From Raphanus sativus (taxonomy: Eukaryota; Streptophyta; Magnoliopsida; Brassicales; Brassicaceae): DNA of 64,000 bases. Both the position numbers and the translations under genes were made by a program. Shown here piece after piece: positions 24,789 to 35,014 of the stretch. A model generated the notes under the pieces. The model was not told the origin of the DNA. It was given only the letters and a program-made list of their open reading frames with translations, and did not search any database. Each line of letters opens with the position of its first letter. The first letter of the stretch is position 1. The stretch is taken from NCBI RefSeq assembly GCF_000801105.2, contig NC_079512.1:33683848-33747847 (forward strand). The letters are read 5' to 3'.

Positions 24789-25074
24789 TCTCTTTGTTAT
24801 TATTTTTGATAAAGTTCTTTGATATCTTAAAGTTGATTGATCATGTTAAGATTTATATTAAAGCCGGATAATGTACATCGGACTGTATAAGCTTATGATT
24901 TATTATAATGTATTGTTAGGGTTTATACAAATCAAACATGTTTAATAACGCTTGGAGGTTTGTAGGAGTCGACAGCACGTAGAGGCAGGTATGAACACTT
25001 CTGCATGTAAGCCTATCTATACAATTTAATATTTGACTGAGTGTATACAAAGAAACTATATTATATAATATGCT
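24789..25074. other. QWRF7-like promoter region
   Basis: AT-rich upstream DNA of the minus-strand QWRF gene; no motif placed with confidence. Confidence 0.35.
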
Positions 25075-25275
25075 AAAATGTCAAAGCAATGAAGCATACC
25101 AAGGTCAGGTCAGCATACCCGTGTTCAAATCCCGCCGGCCACACGGATATGAGTTATTGCTTTCGACTCATTTGAATGCCCAGAAGATGGTCTATCCGTG
25201 GACTGTATCTCCATTCGGGGATTAGACTTGTGTCATAATGATCCGGGTTTAACCCTTTAAGTTACAAAAAAAGAC
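25075..25275 (+). mobile_element. SINE fragment, same family as 4.1 kb copy
   Basis: A B-box-like GTTCAAATCCCG lies at about 25124. The body, CACACGGATATGAGTTATTG through ATTTGAATGCCCAGAAGATG to a CCGTGGACTG segment, aligns with the second half of the SINE at 4116-4370. It ends in a short A-run after GGGTTTAACCC. The head is degraded and no clear target duplication was found, so ends are approximate. Confidence 0.6.
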
Positions 25276-25601
25276 ACGTCTTCTGATTATCTTTGTAGCT
25301 CTATTTGTTTTGCAGTCAAATAACACAGAGTGAGGTTGAAAATATTTTTTTTTTGTAAAAAAAGAGGTTGGGAATCTTGATTATTGTATTTTTCGGATAA
25401 ACTCGATTATTGTATTTTGATTAAGTGCCATGGTGGTTGAATAAATCAAAATACAAATATCCCATTTAAAACGCCTCAATGTGGACAGTCACATAGAAAA
25501 ATATAATAAGAAAACATCAAGTTTTCTACAACATTTGAAAACATGAATAGTTTTATATACATAATTTATTTAATAAATTAGAATTTAACGGATAAAAAAA
25601 A

Positions 25602-25717
25602 CATGCTACAAAAAAACGTAACAATTCGATAAAATAAAATCAATGTTGGAGGAAAAAAACATGCTACAAAAAACGTAACAATTGGATAAAATAAAATCAA
25701 CGTTGGAGAAAAAAGTA
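25602..25717 (+). repeat. 58-bp tandem duplication
   Basis: A unit starting CATGCTACAAAAAA at 25602 repeats at 25660 with only a few changes, including the AAAATAAAATCAAYGTTGGAG part. Local duplication next to the retroposon's A-tail. Confidence 0.75.
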
Positions 25718-25734
25718 CCATTGTTTTTCTCTCT

Positions 25735-27062
25735 TTTTTTTTTTTTTTGTCATCTAGAAGATTAATATTAACTTGAAACAAACAGAGTAGTACACAAAGC
25801 CAGCAAAGGTCTGTAACCTATCTGGAGTCATAAGCCGGCAAGGTGAAATACACCATCCGGATACAAGGATTGATACAGAAACTGAGACATAAACTAGACA
25901 AAAGGAAGAAGACAGTTAAATGAGAGTATAGGGAGCTAAACGAAGCACTTCAAGAATGCAAAAGCTGAACGGAGCCGGAAGCAGAGGTGAGTGAGAAAGC
26001 GATGCAAGACTAATTATTTGAGTTCGAAGAAGACCTCCTAGAACAGTTCCACTGGTGAAACATGTTCAAGAACCAAACACAACACTGCTTCAACACAAGA
26101 AGCCACAGGAGATACGATCTTCAACCCGAACAGCCAAAGAAGACGACGGTTGGCAATTAACTACTCAAAGACTGCACGCAATTGAGCTAAAGCTCCACAG
26201 CTCCTTACCAAATAATCCGGATAACCCCGTTGGTTACAAACCAAGGAACAGCACAACTTCCCCGCCCCGGAACTTCACCATTTGAAGAGAGCAAAATAAC
26301 GACCCGAGGACTAACAGCGAGGCCTTACCAGGATCAAAACAATTAAGAAACAAACGCCTCGTCGAAGACATAGCACAACCAAATTCCAAAGCAGAGAAAC
26401 TCTACCTGGAATATAGAGAATGATATCTCCCAACAGAACCATTAGACCAAACAAACTCCACAACTCCGATAACAACTGAACCTCCTTCCCAGAAAAACGA
26501 AAAGAACCTCTCACTCTAACACCGCAACACTCTCTCAAGTTGCCTCCACGAAGAAACCTCATTCTGAAGCCCACAAGAGAGCCTTTAAATGACGACCTAA
26601 ACGCAGAACCGAACTTATATCGAGAGGCAAAGGACATAGAGCTTGATTAAGACAACAACAGCTAACAACTAAGAGAGACTGAGAACCTTCAGAGCAGCAA
26701 AACGAAGACAAGGAACAGAGGAAGAACGAACGACCACCCGAAGAACCTGAGCTCTCCCTCACCTGATCCGATGGAAGAAGTACCCACCCACATCAGAGCC
26801 GGCATAACCTGCACCGCGCACCAGAAAAAGCTACGGATCTAGAGAAAAAACCCAGGCAAAACATAGGATGAAATCGAAATCAATTCCCAATCCAAGACTT
26901 CTCTGACACTAGAAAGCCTCATCTCAGCCTAAACAGAACAGAGAAATAGACTAAAGACCTTCTCACAGCACCGACGAGGCTCGCCGGACACTGGAGAAGG
27001 TGAAATCAGAAATCGCTTTTTTCTCTCTTTACGGCGGCGTTAGGGTTTCTCAGCTCTGGTTT
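25735..27062 (-). mobile_element. Non-LTR retroposon-like insertion
   Basis: On the minus strand this begins in a region that reads like a LINE leader (AAACCCTAACGCCGCCGTAA, about 27030), then GC-richer non-coding sequence with broken frames, and ends with AGATGAC and a poly-A run at 25748-25735. The 11-mer TTTTTCTCTCT is found on both sides (25724-25734 and 27063-27073), a plausible target duplication, though low complexity. No reverse transcriptase is encoded, so it is either a deleted LINE or a non-autonomous derivative. It lies about 360 bp upstream of the HSP23.6 start codon. Confidence 0.5.
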
Positions 27063-27233
27063 TTTTTCTCTCTTAAATAAAGTGTTTTCTTTGGTCATTG
27101 CCTCGAGGTAATCTTTATCTTATGTTGACCGGTTAAATCTATAAATATAATAAACTCGGGCCAAATACGATGGGCCGTTAATGGACATGTTAGTACGTAC
27201 ATGTTGATCTAAACTCGGGAGTCACGCAGCTCT

Positions 27234-27248
27234 AGAACTATCCCGAAA
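27234..27248 (+). promoter_or_regulatory. Heat shock element-like site
   Basis: AGAACTATCCCGAAA reads as three consecutive 5-bp units, nGAAn, a one-mismatch nTTCn, nGAAn, about 80 bp upstream of a TATA box. Further GAA/TTC motifs follow (TGTTCCG at 27250, AGAACATCCT at 27271). Heat shock factor trimers bind such arrays; the spacing suits the small heat shock gene downstream. Confidence 0.55.
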
Positions 27249-27316
27249 CATGTTCCGTCCTCAAGTCTCTAGAACATCCTCGCACCCCAACATATCCAGT
27301 TTCACCGCTTTCCTCT

Positions 27317-27323
27317 TATATAT
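27317..27323 (+). promoter_or_regulatory. TATA box of the HSP23.6 gene
   Basis: TATATAT-type sequence within CTCTTATATATGAGG, roughly 110 bp upstream of the start codon, leaving a leader of about 80 nt. Confidence 0.6.
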
Positions 27324-27431
27324 GAGGCCACCTGTCTCCATTTTCGCTGCACACTACTAACTCAGATAATATCATAATAACTACACTCTCAGCTAAAGTT
27401 CCTAAGACAAACTTTACTGTTTCCAGTACAC

Positions 27432-28173
27432 ATGGCGTCATCCCTCGCTCTCAGGAGACTTCTCGCTTCCACCGTGGCTCCTGCTTCCCGCAGCTTTCTT
27501 CGTCCACAAGCTGCCTCTCGCCTCCTAAACACTAACGCGGTCAGGAGCTACGACGGAGGCGAAAATGAACGCGGTGTTGATGTACACCGACGCTCTGATC
27601 GCTCTGTTTCTCGCCGTGGTGATGATTTCTTCACAGGTAACTCCAATACGTCATTTTTGAACTATCTCACTCTTCCTCAAGATCTGTCTCTGATCGGTGT
27701 CGTTGACATGGTTTTCTTGATTTTTTCTTGTAGACGTGTTCGACCCTTTTTCGCCGACGAGGAGTATTAGCCAGGTGCTGAACCTTATGGATCAGTTCAT
27801 GGAGAATCCTCTGTTATCAGCCAGCCGTGGCATGGGAGCATCTGGAACTCGGCGTGGTTGGGACATCAAAGAGAAAGACGATGCTCTCTACCTGAGGATC
27901 GACATGCCTGGGCTGAGCAGAGAGGATGTAAAGCTGGCTTTGGAGAACGACACTCTGGTTATAAGAGGAGAAGGGAAAGATGTGGAGGATGGTGGCGAGG
28001 AAGGTGGAGAGACTGGTAATAGTAGGAGGTTCACAAGTCGGATTGGGTTGCCGGAGAAGGTATACAAGACCGATGAGATTAAGGCGGAGATGAAGAACGG
28101 TGTTTTGAGAGTTGTGGTTCCGAAGATGAAAGAAGAGGAGAGAAACGATGTTCGCCAGATCGAGGTCAAATGA
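27432..28173 (+). CDS. HSP23.6: Mitochondrial small heat shock protein HSP23.6
   Basis: Two exons, 27432-27636 and 27734-28173, join in frame (split codon for Asp) to 214 residues. The N-terminus, MASSLALRRLLASTVAPASR, is Arg/Ser/Ala-rich without acidic residues, a typical mitochondrial presequence. The alpha-crystallin domain follows from about residue 110: GWDIKEKDDALYLRIDMPGL, then EDVKLALENDTLVIRGEG, and the late strand GVLRVVVPK. Small Hsps are ATP-independent holdases that form oligomers and protect unfolding matrix proteins. The single intron at this position is typical of mitochondrial sHSP genes. Heat shock element-like sites and a TATA box lie just upstream. Synteny supports AT4G25200. 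Confidence 0.95.
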
Positions 28174-28430
28174 GACGTCGTCACTTTTCGTTATGTTGCT
28201 GTTTCGGTTATGTCTTGAATAAGAAGTTTGTTGTACTTGTCGATGCGAGTCATGTACTCTAAAGCTAAGGGAAGCTCTTGTGTTTATTGAAGCTGTGTGC
28301 GTTTATATCTTGAGTCAAATACGCAGTTGCTGGAATGGTGATCAATAGAAAAAATTTAGCTACATATTTTCCCAACGAAGTTGTTTTAGATTTTCATCAA
28401 ATTTGTGCAACACAAATTAAAACATGTTAA
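28174..28430. other. HSP23.6 3' UTR and spacer
   Basis: Probable 3' UTR, then AT-rich DNA up to the first of two direct repeats. Confidence 0.45.
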
Positions 28431-28520
28431 AGTGTGTTAAAGTCTCACAACGTTTATAACATACTTATTAAATACTATATAATATACATGGGCTAATTCA
28501 CTTATTGCCTTAAAGCTGTG
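28431..28520 (+). repeat. Direct repeat A (LTR-like)
   Basis: About 90 bases beginning AGTGTGTTAAAGTC and ending TTGCCTTAAAG recur at 29100-29190 with roughly 80-85 percent identity by eye. Starting with TGTTAAAGTC, it resembles the beginning of short LTRs of Brassicaceae retroelements. The pair brackets the NYN-domain pseudogene. Confidence 0.6.
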
Positions 28521-28612
28521 AATCTGCACAAAAACGAATTGTGCGCAGGAATGTTTCTTGATGAATGGAGTAGTCAGCGAAGCAAAGTGTTCAAATAACC
28601 CTCATCCAAACC

Positions 28613-28658
28613 GTGTTTGGTTAGATTTGGAAAATGTGTTTGGTTAGATTTGGAAAAT
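28613..28658 (+). repeat. 23-bp exact tandem duplication
   Basis: The unit GTGTTTGGTTAGATTTGGAA plus three bases occurs at 28613-28635 and 28636-28658, at the 5' edge of the NYN fragment. Confidence 0.85.
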
Positions 28659-28862
28659 TGTGACATCTCTTCCGATCTTGAGCCGGCGCTGTTGTATAAC
28701 CGTATCGTGCAGGGTTTCCGAGAACATAATTACATGGGACCGGTCCACATCAAAGCCATTTTTGCAAGAACGACTGAACACATCAACCTTGAGATGCTTT
28801 CAAAAATTTCAGCAACGATCAAATGTGTGGACCTGCGCATGTATGTTGCAACTAAAGCAGAA

Positions 28863-28974
28863 CTAAAAAATGCCGCAGATGATGTTATACTACGTGACAT
28901 AGTTAAGTTTGACAAAAACTAAAAAATGCCACAGATGATGTTATACTACGTGACATAGTTAAGTTTGACAAAGA
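28863..28974 (+). repeat. 56-bp tandem duplication breaking the NYN frame
   Basis: The sequence TGCCGCAGATGATGTTATAC at 28871 recurs as TGCCACAGATGATGTTATAC at 28927 and both copies run to GACAAA. A 56-base period is not a multiple of three, so it shifts the frame. Confidence 0.85.
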
Positions 28975-29099
28975 TAATGATCTTCTTGGCAACATCATGG
29001 TATTAGAGCGTATTTCGATCGTGGGAGCATCCCGTAGATGTAGTACCACAGAAATTCCACGCATCAGATAATCATACCTGAACATTAAGAGGTGATATT

Positions 29100-29190
29100 A
29101 GTGTGTTAAAGTCCTACATTGCTTATAACAAAGTTATTTAAATACTATATAATATACATGAGTCAATTCACCTATTGCCTTAAAGTTTTG
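29100..29190 (+). repeat. Direct repeat B (LTR-like)
   Basis: Second copy of the LTR-like repeat, 669 bases downstream of copy A in the same orientation. Confidence 0.6.
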
Positions 29191-30020
29191 GGTTGAAAAA
29201 TCCTACTTATCAGAACATTTTCTCTTTTATAAAATTTATCATTATTTGTACATTTAGTCATATTCAAATTTTTTTTTTGAAAGAATGTTCAATTAAATTC
29301 AAACAAAAAGCTGTTTTACATTGGATCATATTCAAATTAAAATTATCATCTTAATACATTGGGGATTTTAATTTAAGTTAACTAGTACTCTTTTAGTGAT
29401 ATTTGGCGTTAGAGAATATGAAAAGTGTTACAAGTTCAATACTATGTAGAACTCATAGAACTCGAGGGCAAATTCAAGAAACTTATGGTTACAGAATTTT
29501 ATTCACATCGTCCGAATATTGCAAGACTCGTGACACATATCCACTCAAATGAATAACATCTAAAACATCACATGTTCAGAAGTTAAAGGAATCCATAATT
29601 TCTGTTCTCCGTAAAAGAATCCAAAGTGTAATCACATGCATAATTAGCTGTAATCCGGTTTATGTAGTTTTACTGCTGTCGAAAATATTACCATAACAAA
29701 AGAAAAGAAAAAGAGAGAATATCAGGCTAAATCTATTTTTGTAATGAATAAGAAGATGAAAATGAAATGCTCTCGGACCCGTTTGTTAGTCCATGGTAAT
29801 ATGGGCCTTGGTGAAGCCCACAAGATCCAACAAACATAGCATTTGTACTTTCACTGTTTGTTTCGTAGGCTATGCGTAAAACGGAAGTATTATTTTTCAA
29901 TCTAGAAGGAATAGCTCCCCTTACATCGAAGCAAAGAAACCTAAACTCACAAAAACCTAAAAGCAAAACCTAGTGGACGACGGCGACAGGAGGAGAAGAG
30001 AGAAACTCAGATCTTTTGTC
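29191..30020. other. Spacer and GeBP-like promoter
   Basis: AT-rich DNA containing a 55-nt retroposon tail (29271-29325) and, in the last few hundred bases, the promoter and leader of the GeBP-like gene. A GTG-initiated upstream extension of the frame exists but the ATG at 30021 is preferred. Confidence 0.45.
29258..29338 (-). mobile_element. 55-nt truncated retroposon tail with 13-bp TSD
   Basis: The perfect 13-mer TCATATTCAAATT occurs at 29258-29270 and 29326-29338. Between them, on the minus strand, lie about 47 nt ending CATTCTTTC and an A-run. The same tail (TTTGAAAGAATGTT on the plus strand) occurs at 43481. This is a retroposon almost entirely lost to 5' truncation at insertion. Confidence 0.75.
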
Positions 30021-31154
30021 ATGGCACCGAAGCAGTCGGACAAGATCGAGAACCCTCCTCCGGCTGCCTCTTCCAGCGAAGAAGAAGAAGAAGAAGAGTC
30101 CGGCTCATCCGGAGAAGAAGAAGAATCCGGATCTTCCGACGACGAAGCTGGCGACGTCCAGTCCAAGCTCACTCAGAAACCTCCTCCTCCTGCTACAAAG
30201 AAGACTCCCGAATCCGACTCCGAAGAAGACGAATCCGAATCCGATTCCGATTCCGAACCTCCCACCAAAACCAAGCCTCTCAACACCGTCGCCTCCAGAC
30301 CAAAGCCAGAGACATCCGGATCTGCTTCCGCGTCTCTCCCCAAGAGCTCTACTACAGCCAAACGCTCCCTAAAGCAAGCAGACGAAGAAGAGCCTAAGAA
30401 GAAGGCGAAGACAACAACAGAGAATGTGAAGAAGAAGAAGGATGAAGAGGTTAAGAAGATCTCCGGAGAAGACGCGAAGAAGATGTTCCAGAGACTGTTC
30501 AGCGAGACAGACGAAATCGCGATGCTTCGAGGCTTTCTCGACTTCACATCCACCAGAGGCGACCCTTACGAGAACATGGACGCCTTCTGCGATTACGTCA
30601 AGAACTTGATCGATTTCAACGCTTCAAAAGCTCAGATTGTCACCAAGCTACAGAGGTGTAAGAAGAAGTTCGTCAATATAGTCAAGAACGCGCTTAAGAA
30701 AGGAAAGACTGAGGATAAGGTCACGTGTTCCAAGGATCTTGACCAGAAAGCTTTCGACTTGTCGAGGAAGATTTGGGGAGCTAGCGGTGTTCTTCCTGCC
30801 AAACCGAGGAAGATGTCTTCGAAAGAGGATGTGAAGTCTCCTCCTTCGCCTTCGCACACGCCTAAGAAAATGGAGAAGCAGAAGGGGATTGTTGTTGTGG
30901 ATGATGCTCAGCTCTCGGAGAGTAGAGAGGTGGCGTTGTTCTTCAAGGCGGAGAATGTGAGTGTTTTTGGTTTGGACGAGTCGACGGTGAGTGCGGTTTG
31001 GGGTATGGTTGAGGATGGGCCGAAGAAGAGGGAGATGGAGGAGAAGCTGAAGAAGCTTAAGGCTATGCAGGTGGAGCTGTGTTTGCAGAGAACTGCATTG
31101 TTGGACACTACTGCAAATATGATATTCAAAGACAATGCGTCGTCCTCATATTGA
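30021..31154 (+). CDS. GeBP/storekeeper-like transcription regulator
   Basis: Single-exon gene of 377 residues starting at the ATG in context TTTTGTCATGGCA. The first 130 residues are acidic and serine-rich (long E and S runs such as SSEEEEEEESGS). A Lys-rich segment follows, probably a nuclear signal. Next is the DUF573 domain of GLABROUS1 enhancer-binding and storekeeper proteins: KKMFQRLFSETDEIAMLRGF, DPYENMDAFCDYVKN, and TCSKDLDQKAFDLSRKIWG at its end. The C-terminus has a Leu-rich helical segment, EEKLKKLKAMQVELCLQRTA, which in GeBP proteins can act as a dimer-forming zipper. GeBP relatives act in leaf and cytokinin-linked regulation; the role of this gene is not established. Synteny supports AT4G25210. 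Confidence 0.93.
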   Translation: MAPKQSDKIENPPPAASSSEEEEEEESGSSGEEEESGSSDDEAGDVQSKLTQKPPPPATKKTPESDSEEDESESDSDSEPPTKTKPLNTVASRPKPETSGSASASLPKSSTTAKRSLKQADEEEPKKKAKTTTENVKKKKDEEVKKISGEDAKKMFQRLFSETDEIAMLRGFLDFTSTRGDPYENMDAFCDYVKNLIDFNASKAQIVTKLQRCKKKFVNIVKNALKKGKTEDKVTCSKDLDQKAFDLSRKIWGASGVLPAKPRKMSSKEDVKSPPSPSHTPKKMEKQKGIVVVDDAQLSESREVALFFKAENVSVFGLDESTVSAVWGMVEDGPKKREMEEKLKKLKAMQVELCLQRTALLDTTANMIFKDNASSSY

Positions 31155-33012
31155 TGGTTTGTTCTTTTTTTTTCTTACTCTTTTTTTTTTAGTATGCATA
31201 GCTTGTGGAACTAATGCTATCGTTAAGTCTTAGTCGATATTTTTATTTTAAAGCCCTTTATGTTGTTGGATGCTTGGTTTGGGTATAATTTCCCTTATGT
31301 GGAATGAATATTTATTCCCTTTGTTTTATGCTTTTGTGCTAATAGTTTCTTTTTCTAAGCAATGCAGTGTCAGATTCTTACCTCTAGTTTTTAACATTTT
31401 GACACATTGGGTTATTAGGATGCCGTGCCACTTCTTTTCTGGTAGTTTCGTAAAATGGATAGAAAGTCTTTTCTTTGCTTGTTTTGGAAACCAACTATTT
31501 TGATCGATACTATGCCAGAAACTCATCTTCGAATTTCAATTCCGTTTCCTTTTGGGGAAAAACTTGAGACTTTCTATCCATTTTCATAAACTTTTGTGTA
31601 AGTTAACATGTTTAGCACCCTTTGCAAAAATGGGCACAAATCCTTTTAGACTTTCTATCCATTTATATAGACTTACTATGCTGCCTTCTCTCAGAGGCAA
31701 AACTCATTATTATCACATATGATTTTGCAGTATGTACAACGATACCTGCAACGAAATAACATATATTTGCACCTTATCCCTCACAACCCACAAGGGGGCT
31801 GAAGAAGTCTCTGATGCCTTAAGCTTTGGTGGAAACGTTCACACTCCCTCAACTCTTATTCAGCTTTGACAGGGAACATTCAGACGCCCAACTGCCTATT
31901 GCCGAATATTACAAATTTACAAGAAACATATTTAGATTCAATGTGTAAACGTAAAACTCATGTTAAACAGTCAGCCATTCTCTAGCGTAAACATTGTCAA
32001 TTTAAATTCTGCTTTACACAATTAATCGAACTCCTAGTCCTAACAATTGAAATCACCAATTGAAATCATGCCAATTGTAGTGGAAATATTGCAATGCAAC
32101 CGGTGTAGGGAAATAAGTAATGCCTGAAACAATATACATGTAATAGAAATTCAAACAATCAGATATGCAATGATGTTACCAGAGAAACTAAGAAAGTCCA
32201 TAGCCTTCTTCTACCTTAGATCAGAGTTTCTCTCAGAATAATCTCCAAGATGAATATCGTTGTTATAAGTTCATTCTTGCAAATAGTCATTTAGTATAAT
32301 CAAATTATTTATTAATTAAGAAAAAAAAACAAGCATTATAATATGCTTAATTTGTAGACAGGCAACCTCTGTCATCTTCCTATACGAGCTAGAGAAAAAT
32401 TGAATTTGGACACTGAAATGAAGCACTATTCCAAAGAATGTTACTACCATTACTTAATAGTTTATGTAGATATATTAAATAATTAGTGAGTTGAATTTGA
32501 TGTTCTTACGTGCGGGCACAAACGACAGCTCGGAATGCCGCTTACTAATTCACATAAACTATTGTTAGATAATTCCACATTTGTGTGTGATATCAGTGTA
32601 TGATATCGTCTTCTCTATGTACTATGGTTTACTTTGCGTACATTTGGTGAAATTTAATCTAGAAAATTAGAGGCCAGTGAAGCAAAAGGCTTAGTCAAAA
32701 AATGAAAAAAAAAAGAAGAAAATACACAGCAAAGGGGCAAAACGAGGTATTGAAAATGAGCTGGTTTCACCTTCTTTAAGTAGTGCTTTTCCTCCTCACA
32801 GCTTCTCCATCCATTGAAGTGGCAGAGAACGGAGAGAGTGAGAGAGATCCTTTCTACGTTCTCTAATAGTTTTCTGTATGTTACTCTGCTTGATTTTATA
32901 TATATTGAGGTTTCTTGATCTACAAGTAATAAAAATATTATGAAGAGACGTTAAACTGCTATCTTGTTCTGCTTTTCAGGTTTGGACGCTGCGAGGAGGA
33001 GTTACTAAAGAG
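31155..33012. other. Spacer and G3PP2-like promoter
   Basis: No gene. A short sequence ACTTTCTATCCATTT occurs three times (about 31455 inverted, 31569 and 31651 direct). A small imperfect inverted repeat spans about 32456-32568 (arms with TAGTTTATGT and ACATAAACTA), perhaps a MITE. Just before the start codon an acceptor (TTTTCAG, about 32980) and a donor-like GTATGT near 32876 suggest a 5'-UTR intron of about 100 nt. Confidence 0.45.
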
Positions 33013-34717
33013 ATGGCGTCATGGACATCATCCCAATTCCTGTATGAAGAAACCAAACCATGCGGCATCCAGTTCCTGGAACGTTTCAAGCGTTCAGGAA
33101 GACTCTCCTTCAAGCAATACCAAGCCCTAGTCTTCACCCTGACCTTCGTCGCTTACATCGCCTTCCACGCTGCTAGAAAGCCTAACAGCATCGTCAAAGG
33201 CACCCTCTCCGCGTCAACAGTCAGAGGCGGTTGGTCTCCCTTTGATGGACCAGATGGAACAGCCTTGCTCGGACAAATCGACTTGGCCTTCCTCTCTGTC
33301 TACGCAGTTGGGATGTTCGTAGCCGGTCACTTGGGAGACCGTCTGGATCTCAGGACGTTCCTGACTATCGGTATGATAGGCACCGGCCTCTTCACAGCTC
33401 TCTTTGGAGTCGCCTTCTGGGCCAACTTCCACAGCTTCTACTATTTCTTGGCGGTTCAGGTTTTGGCAGGGTGGTTTCAGTCCATAGGTTGGCCTTGTGT
33501 CGTGGCCGTGCTCGGGAACTGGTTTGACAAGAAGAGAAGAGGGATGATCATGGGTGTCTGGAGTGCCCACACTTCGCTAGGTAACATCACAGGCTCTCTG
33601 CTCGCATCAGGGCTGCTTAGGTTTGGGTGGGGCTGGTCGTTTCTCGGACCAGCTCTGCTCATAACGTTCCTCGGTCTCGTTGTATACTTCTTCTTGCCGG
33701 TGAACCCTCCAACCGTTGGTGCTGAGAGAGATGGCACTGAAGTTGACTCCACAATGAGGCTTGGGGATACCATTACAGAGAGCTTCTTGGGGTCTAGAAT
33801 GAGCACTGGCTTCGATAGAAAAGCAATAGGGTTCATGGCTGCTTGGAAGATCCCTGGTGTTGCTCCTTTCGCCTTCTGCCTCTTCTTCACCAAGTTGGTC
33901 TCTTACACTTTCCTCTACTGGCTTCCTTTCTATGTTAGCCACAACAGTAATGTTTCTTTCTCATCATCTCTCAACAACTAGTATTTTTATTGCATGAACA
34001 CATTTTTTTGTTCATGCCTTATAATAATATGTGAAATGTGGCAACACATGACTATTCTGGACCAGTGGGGCCAGAATACCTCTGTATAATTCAAAAAAAA
34101 AATATATATATATATGTGACTGTGTTGATGCAGTGATTGGAGGAGAGTACTTGTCGGAGGAGACATCAGGAAACTTGTCGACACTCTTCGACGTAGGAGG
34201 CGTGGTGGGAGGAGTGTTAGCAGGATACATCTCTGACCAGCTGGACGGCAGAGCCATCACAGCAGCAGGATTCATCTACCTAGCGATACCAGCTCTCTTC
34301 CTATACAGAATCTACGGACACATTTCGTTGACGATCAATATCATCCTCATGTTCACCTCAGGAGTCTTTGTGAACGGGCCATTTGCTCTCATCACGACAG
34401 CTGTCTCAGCTGATCTCGGGACACACAAGTCTCTCAAAGGCAATGCAAGGGCCTTGGCTACGGTCACAGCTATCATAGACGGTACGGGATCCGTGGGGGC
34501 AGCGATCGGACCGGTTTTGACCGGTTACATCTCCGCGATTAGCTGGGACGCCGTCTTTTACATGCTGATGACTGCAGCTTTTGTGTCTGGTTTGCTGCTC
34601 ACTAAGCTTATTGTAACCGAAGTGAAAGCTATGGTGTATGGATCATCTGAGGAGGAAGGTGAAGCGGCTACATCATCGTCGCCAGCAACTAGAGCTCCCA
34701 TTGATGTCCTCCTCTAA
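33013..34717 (+). CDS. G3PP2: Glycerol-3-phosphate permease-like transporter (G3PP2/RHS15)
   Basis: Two exons, 33013-33946 and 34134-34717, give 505 residues, as expected for this subfamily of the major facilitator superfamily (organophosphate:phosphate antiporter type, related to bacterial GlpT). About 12 hydrophobic segments are visible, split by a central hydrophilic loop around residues 235-270. The MFS motif [10 protein letters not shown] follows the second helix, and the conserved second-half block [20 protein letters not shown] and [10 protein letters not shown] is present. Family members are proposed to exchange phosphate esters for phosphate, some being phosphate-starvation induced. 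The Arabidopsis counterpart AT4G25220 is known as root hair specific 15. Localisation cannot be read from sequence alone; no clear plastid transit peptide is visible. Confidence 0.93.
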
Positions 34718-35014
34718 GTTTCTTTTTCTCTCTCTTGATTTTGCTCTGTTTCTTTCATTACAAGTGAGAGACTTTTTGTTGTCTGTTTCTTTGAAAATTT
34801 TCATTACAACAAGTGAGAGACTTTTTGCTGTTTTTTCGTTTGTCAGTGTCTAAAGTTTGAACCTTTTGAATGAGAATAAAGTTAACTTCGCTCTCTAACC
34901 AACAATGGATATACTATCCTTAAAAAAAAAGAGAAAAAAAAAAAAAAAGAAAAAAGAAAAACTTTAAGGAATGATGTGGCTGGAGGGAGGAAGCATGCAA
35001 GTGGAGGAGGTGTG
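34718..35014. other. Convergent 3' UTR region
   Basis: Short spacer between two convergent genes, with a purine/A-rich tract at 34921-34965. No other feature. Confidence 0.4.

Larger units (their letters stand above)
28595..29071 (+). pseudogene. NYN-domain (limkain-b1-type) protein fragment
   Basis: Conceptual translation from about 28618 gives VWLDLENCDIS, matching the start of the PIN-like NYN domain (W-D-x-E-N-C pattern), then NYMGPVHIKAIFARTT, DLRMYVATKAELKNAADD and, after a frame break, LLGNIMVLERISIVGA. These follow the order of the large Brassicaceae NYN/limkain-type family of putative RNA-binding nucleases. There is no plausible start codon, a 23-bp duplication lies at its left end, and a 56-bp tandem duplication at about 28863-28974 breaks the frame and brings a stop. 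Part of the usual C-terminal domain architecture is missing. I call it a non-functional captured fragment. Confidence 0.65.

Noticed and set aside
26055..26762. Several frames in the retroposon-like insertion
   Set aside because: None resembles LINE gag or reverse transcriptase and frames overlap on both strands; treated as non-coding element sequence.
29973..30020. N-terminal extension of the GeBP-like protein
   Set aside because: The frame would start at a GTG; the ATG at 30021 has good context and matches the family's MAPKQ-type start.
30016..30553. Overlapping frames on both strands of the GeBP-like gene
   Set aside because: Shadow frames caused by GAA/TCC-rich codons; the plus-strand protein carries the DUF573 domain.
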